From positions 1-7,164 of the forward strand of contig JAJXYA010000115.1 in assembly GCA_021780795.1 (NCBI GenBank): 7,164 nucleotides of DNA, given 5' to 3'. Below are positions 6,840-7,164 of this stretch, piece by piece. This stretch comes from Bacillota bacterium (GTDB lineage Bacteria; Bacillota_A; Clostridia; Clostridiales; Clostridiaceae). A program made the position numbers and the translations under genes. The notes under the pieces were generated by a model. That model did no database searches. It had not been told where the DNA came from and saw nothing but the letters and a program-made list of their open reading frames with translations. Position 1 is the first letter of the stretch. Each line of letters opens with the position of its first letter.

Positions 6840-7164
6840 ATGATCATATTTATAACTTTTTGCATCGCATTTATTTTAGGGATAGTAATAACCATTTTTA
6901 TTTCATCTAAATTTAACAATTCTGAATTAAAGAATATCAGCATTGCTCTTGATAATTTATCGAGCAATAATTTCAATATCAATTTAAATCCAAAAGCTTA
7001 CAACAAGCTTATATCCAAAATGGTTACCCATATTAATAAAATAAAAAAGAACACACTTGTAAATATTTTTGAAACTCAGGCTGTTTCCAGCCAAATCACT
7101 TCTGTTTCTCATCAGTTAAATCTAACGATTGAAGATACAATAAAAAACTCAAATATACTTGCAC
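6840..7164 (+). CDS. Methyl-accepting chemotaxis-like membrane protein (partial, 3' end outside window)
   Basis: An ATG at 6840 opens 108 codons to the right edge, with GGAGG (6827-6831) 8 bases upstream. Residues 1-22 are a single hydrophobic membrane anchor (FITFCIAFILGIVITIFI). There is no second span and no extracellular sensor domain. A cytoplasmic stretch of about 50 residues follows, rich in Asn, Ser and Lys and HAMP-like in spacing, then a helical segment beginning near residue 78 (ETQAVSSQITSVSHQLNLTIEDT) that resembles the start of a chemoreceptor signalling helix. I recall similar short, single-span chemoreceptors in clostridia, but the diagnostic CheA/CheW-binding hairpin would lie outside the window, so the family call rests on a weak partial match. 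It diverges from the PucR-type regulator, so the two may share control. Confidence 0.5.
   Translation, partial: MIIFITFCIAFILGIVITIFISSKFNNSELKNISIALDNLSSNNFNINLNPKAYNKLISKMVTHINKIKKNTLVNIFETQAVSSQITSVSHQLNLTIEDTIKNSNILA

Noticed and set aside
1..7164. CRISPR array, tRNA or rRNA genes, insertion sequence ends
   Set aside because: No regularly spaced repeats, no tRNA-like cloverleaf segments, no rRNA signatures and no paired terminal repeats with target duplications were found.

Overview
The window looks like chromosome of a low-GC Bacillota, most likely a clostridium or close relative. The DNA is strongly AT-rich, especially between genes, with AT-ending codons and clear Shine-Dalgarno sites of the GGAGG or AAGGAG type. 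The gene families (PucR-type regulator, PotABC, PatA-like aminotransferase, single-span chemoreceptor-like protein) fit that group. The genus cannot be fixed from the sequence alone.

Layout. On the minus strand, read right to left, there is a PucR/CdaR-family regulator (start best placed at 6557). A 182-base AT-rich gap follows, then a tightly packed cluster potA-potB-potC-patA (5154 down to 988). The junctions are TAA directly followed by ATG, a 4-base GTGA overlap, and a 13-base gap holding the patA ribosome binding site. Beyond patA there is a 220-base gap, then the first 255 codons of an XRE-type regulator with its own promoter, running off the left edge. On the plus strand, diverging from the PucR gene, is the start of a one-membrane-span protein that resembles a methyl-accepting chemotaxis protein. 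It runs off the right edge.

How the genes fit together. PotA (ATPase), PotB and PotC (permeases) form a polyamine-type ABC importer. PatA converts putrescine and 2-oxoglutarate to 4-aminobutanal (which cyclises to 1-pyrroline) and glutamate. The cluster therefore reads as putrescine uptake joined to the first step of putrescine breakdown, probably controlled by the adjacent PucR-type protein. The substrate-binding protein PotD, normally the last gene of such an operon, is absent, and patA stands in its place. The aldehyde dehydrogenase for the next step is also not in the window.

Nothing here is a clearly new system. The points most worth a second look are the importer without PotD, the chemoreceptor-like neighbour, a perfect 13-base inverted repeat in that neighbour's leader, the recurring heptamer TTATGTT in the control regions on both sides of the regulator gene, and a protein-like 27-codon reading frame just after patA. 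No gene-free stretch exceeds 300 bases.
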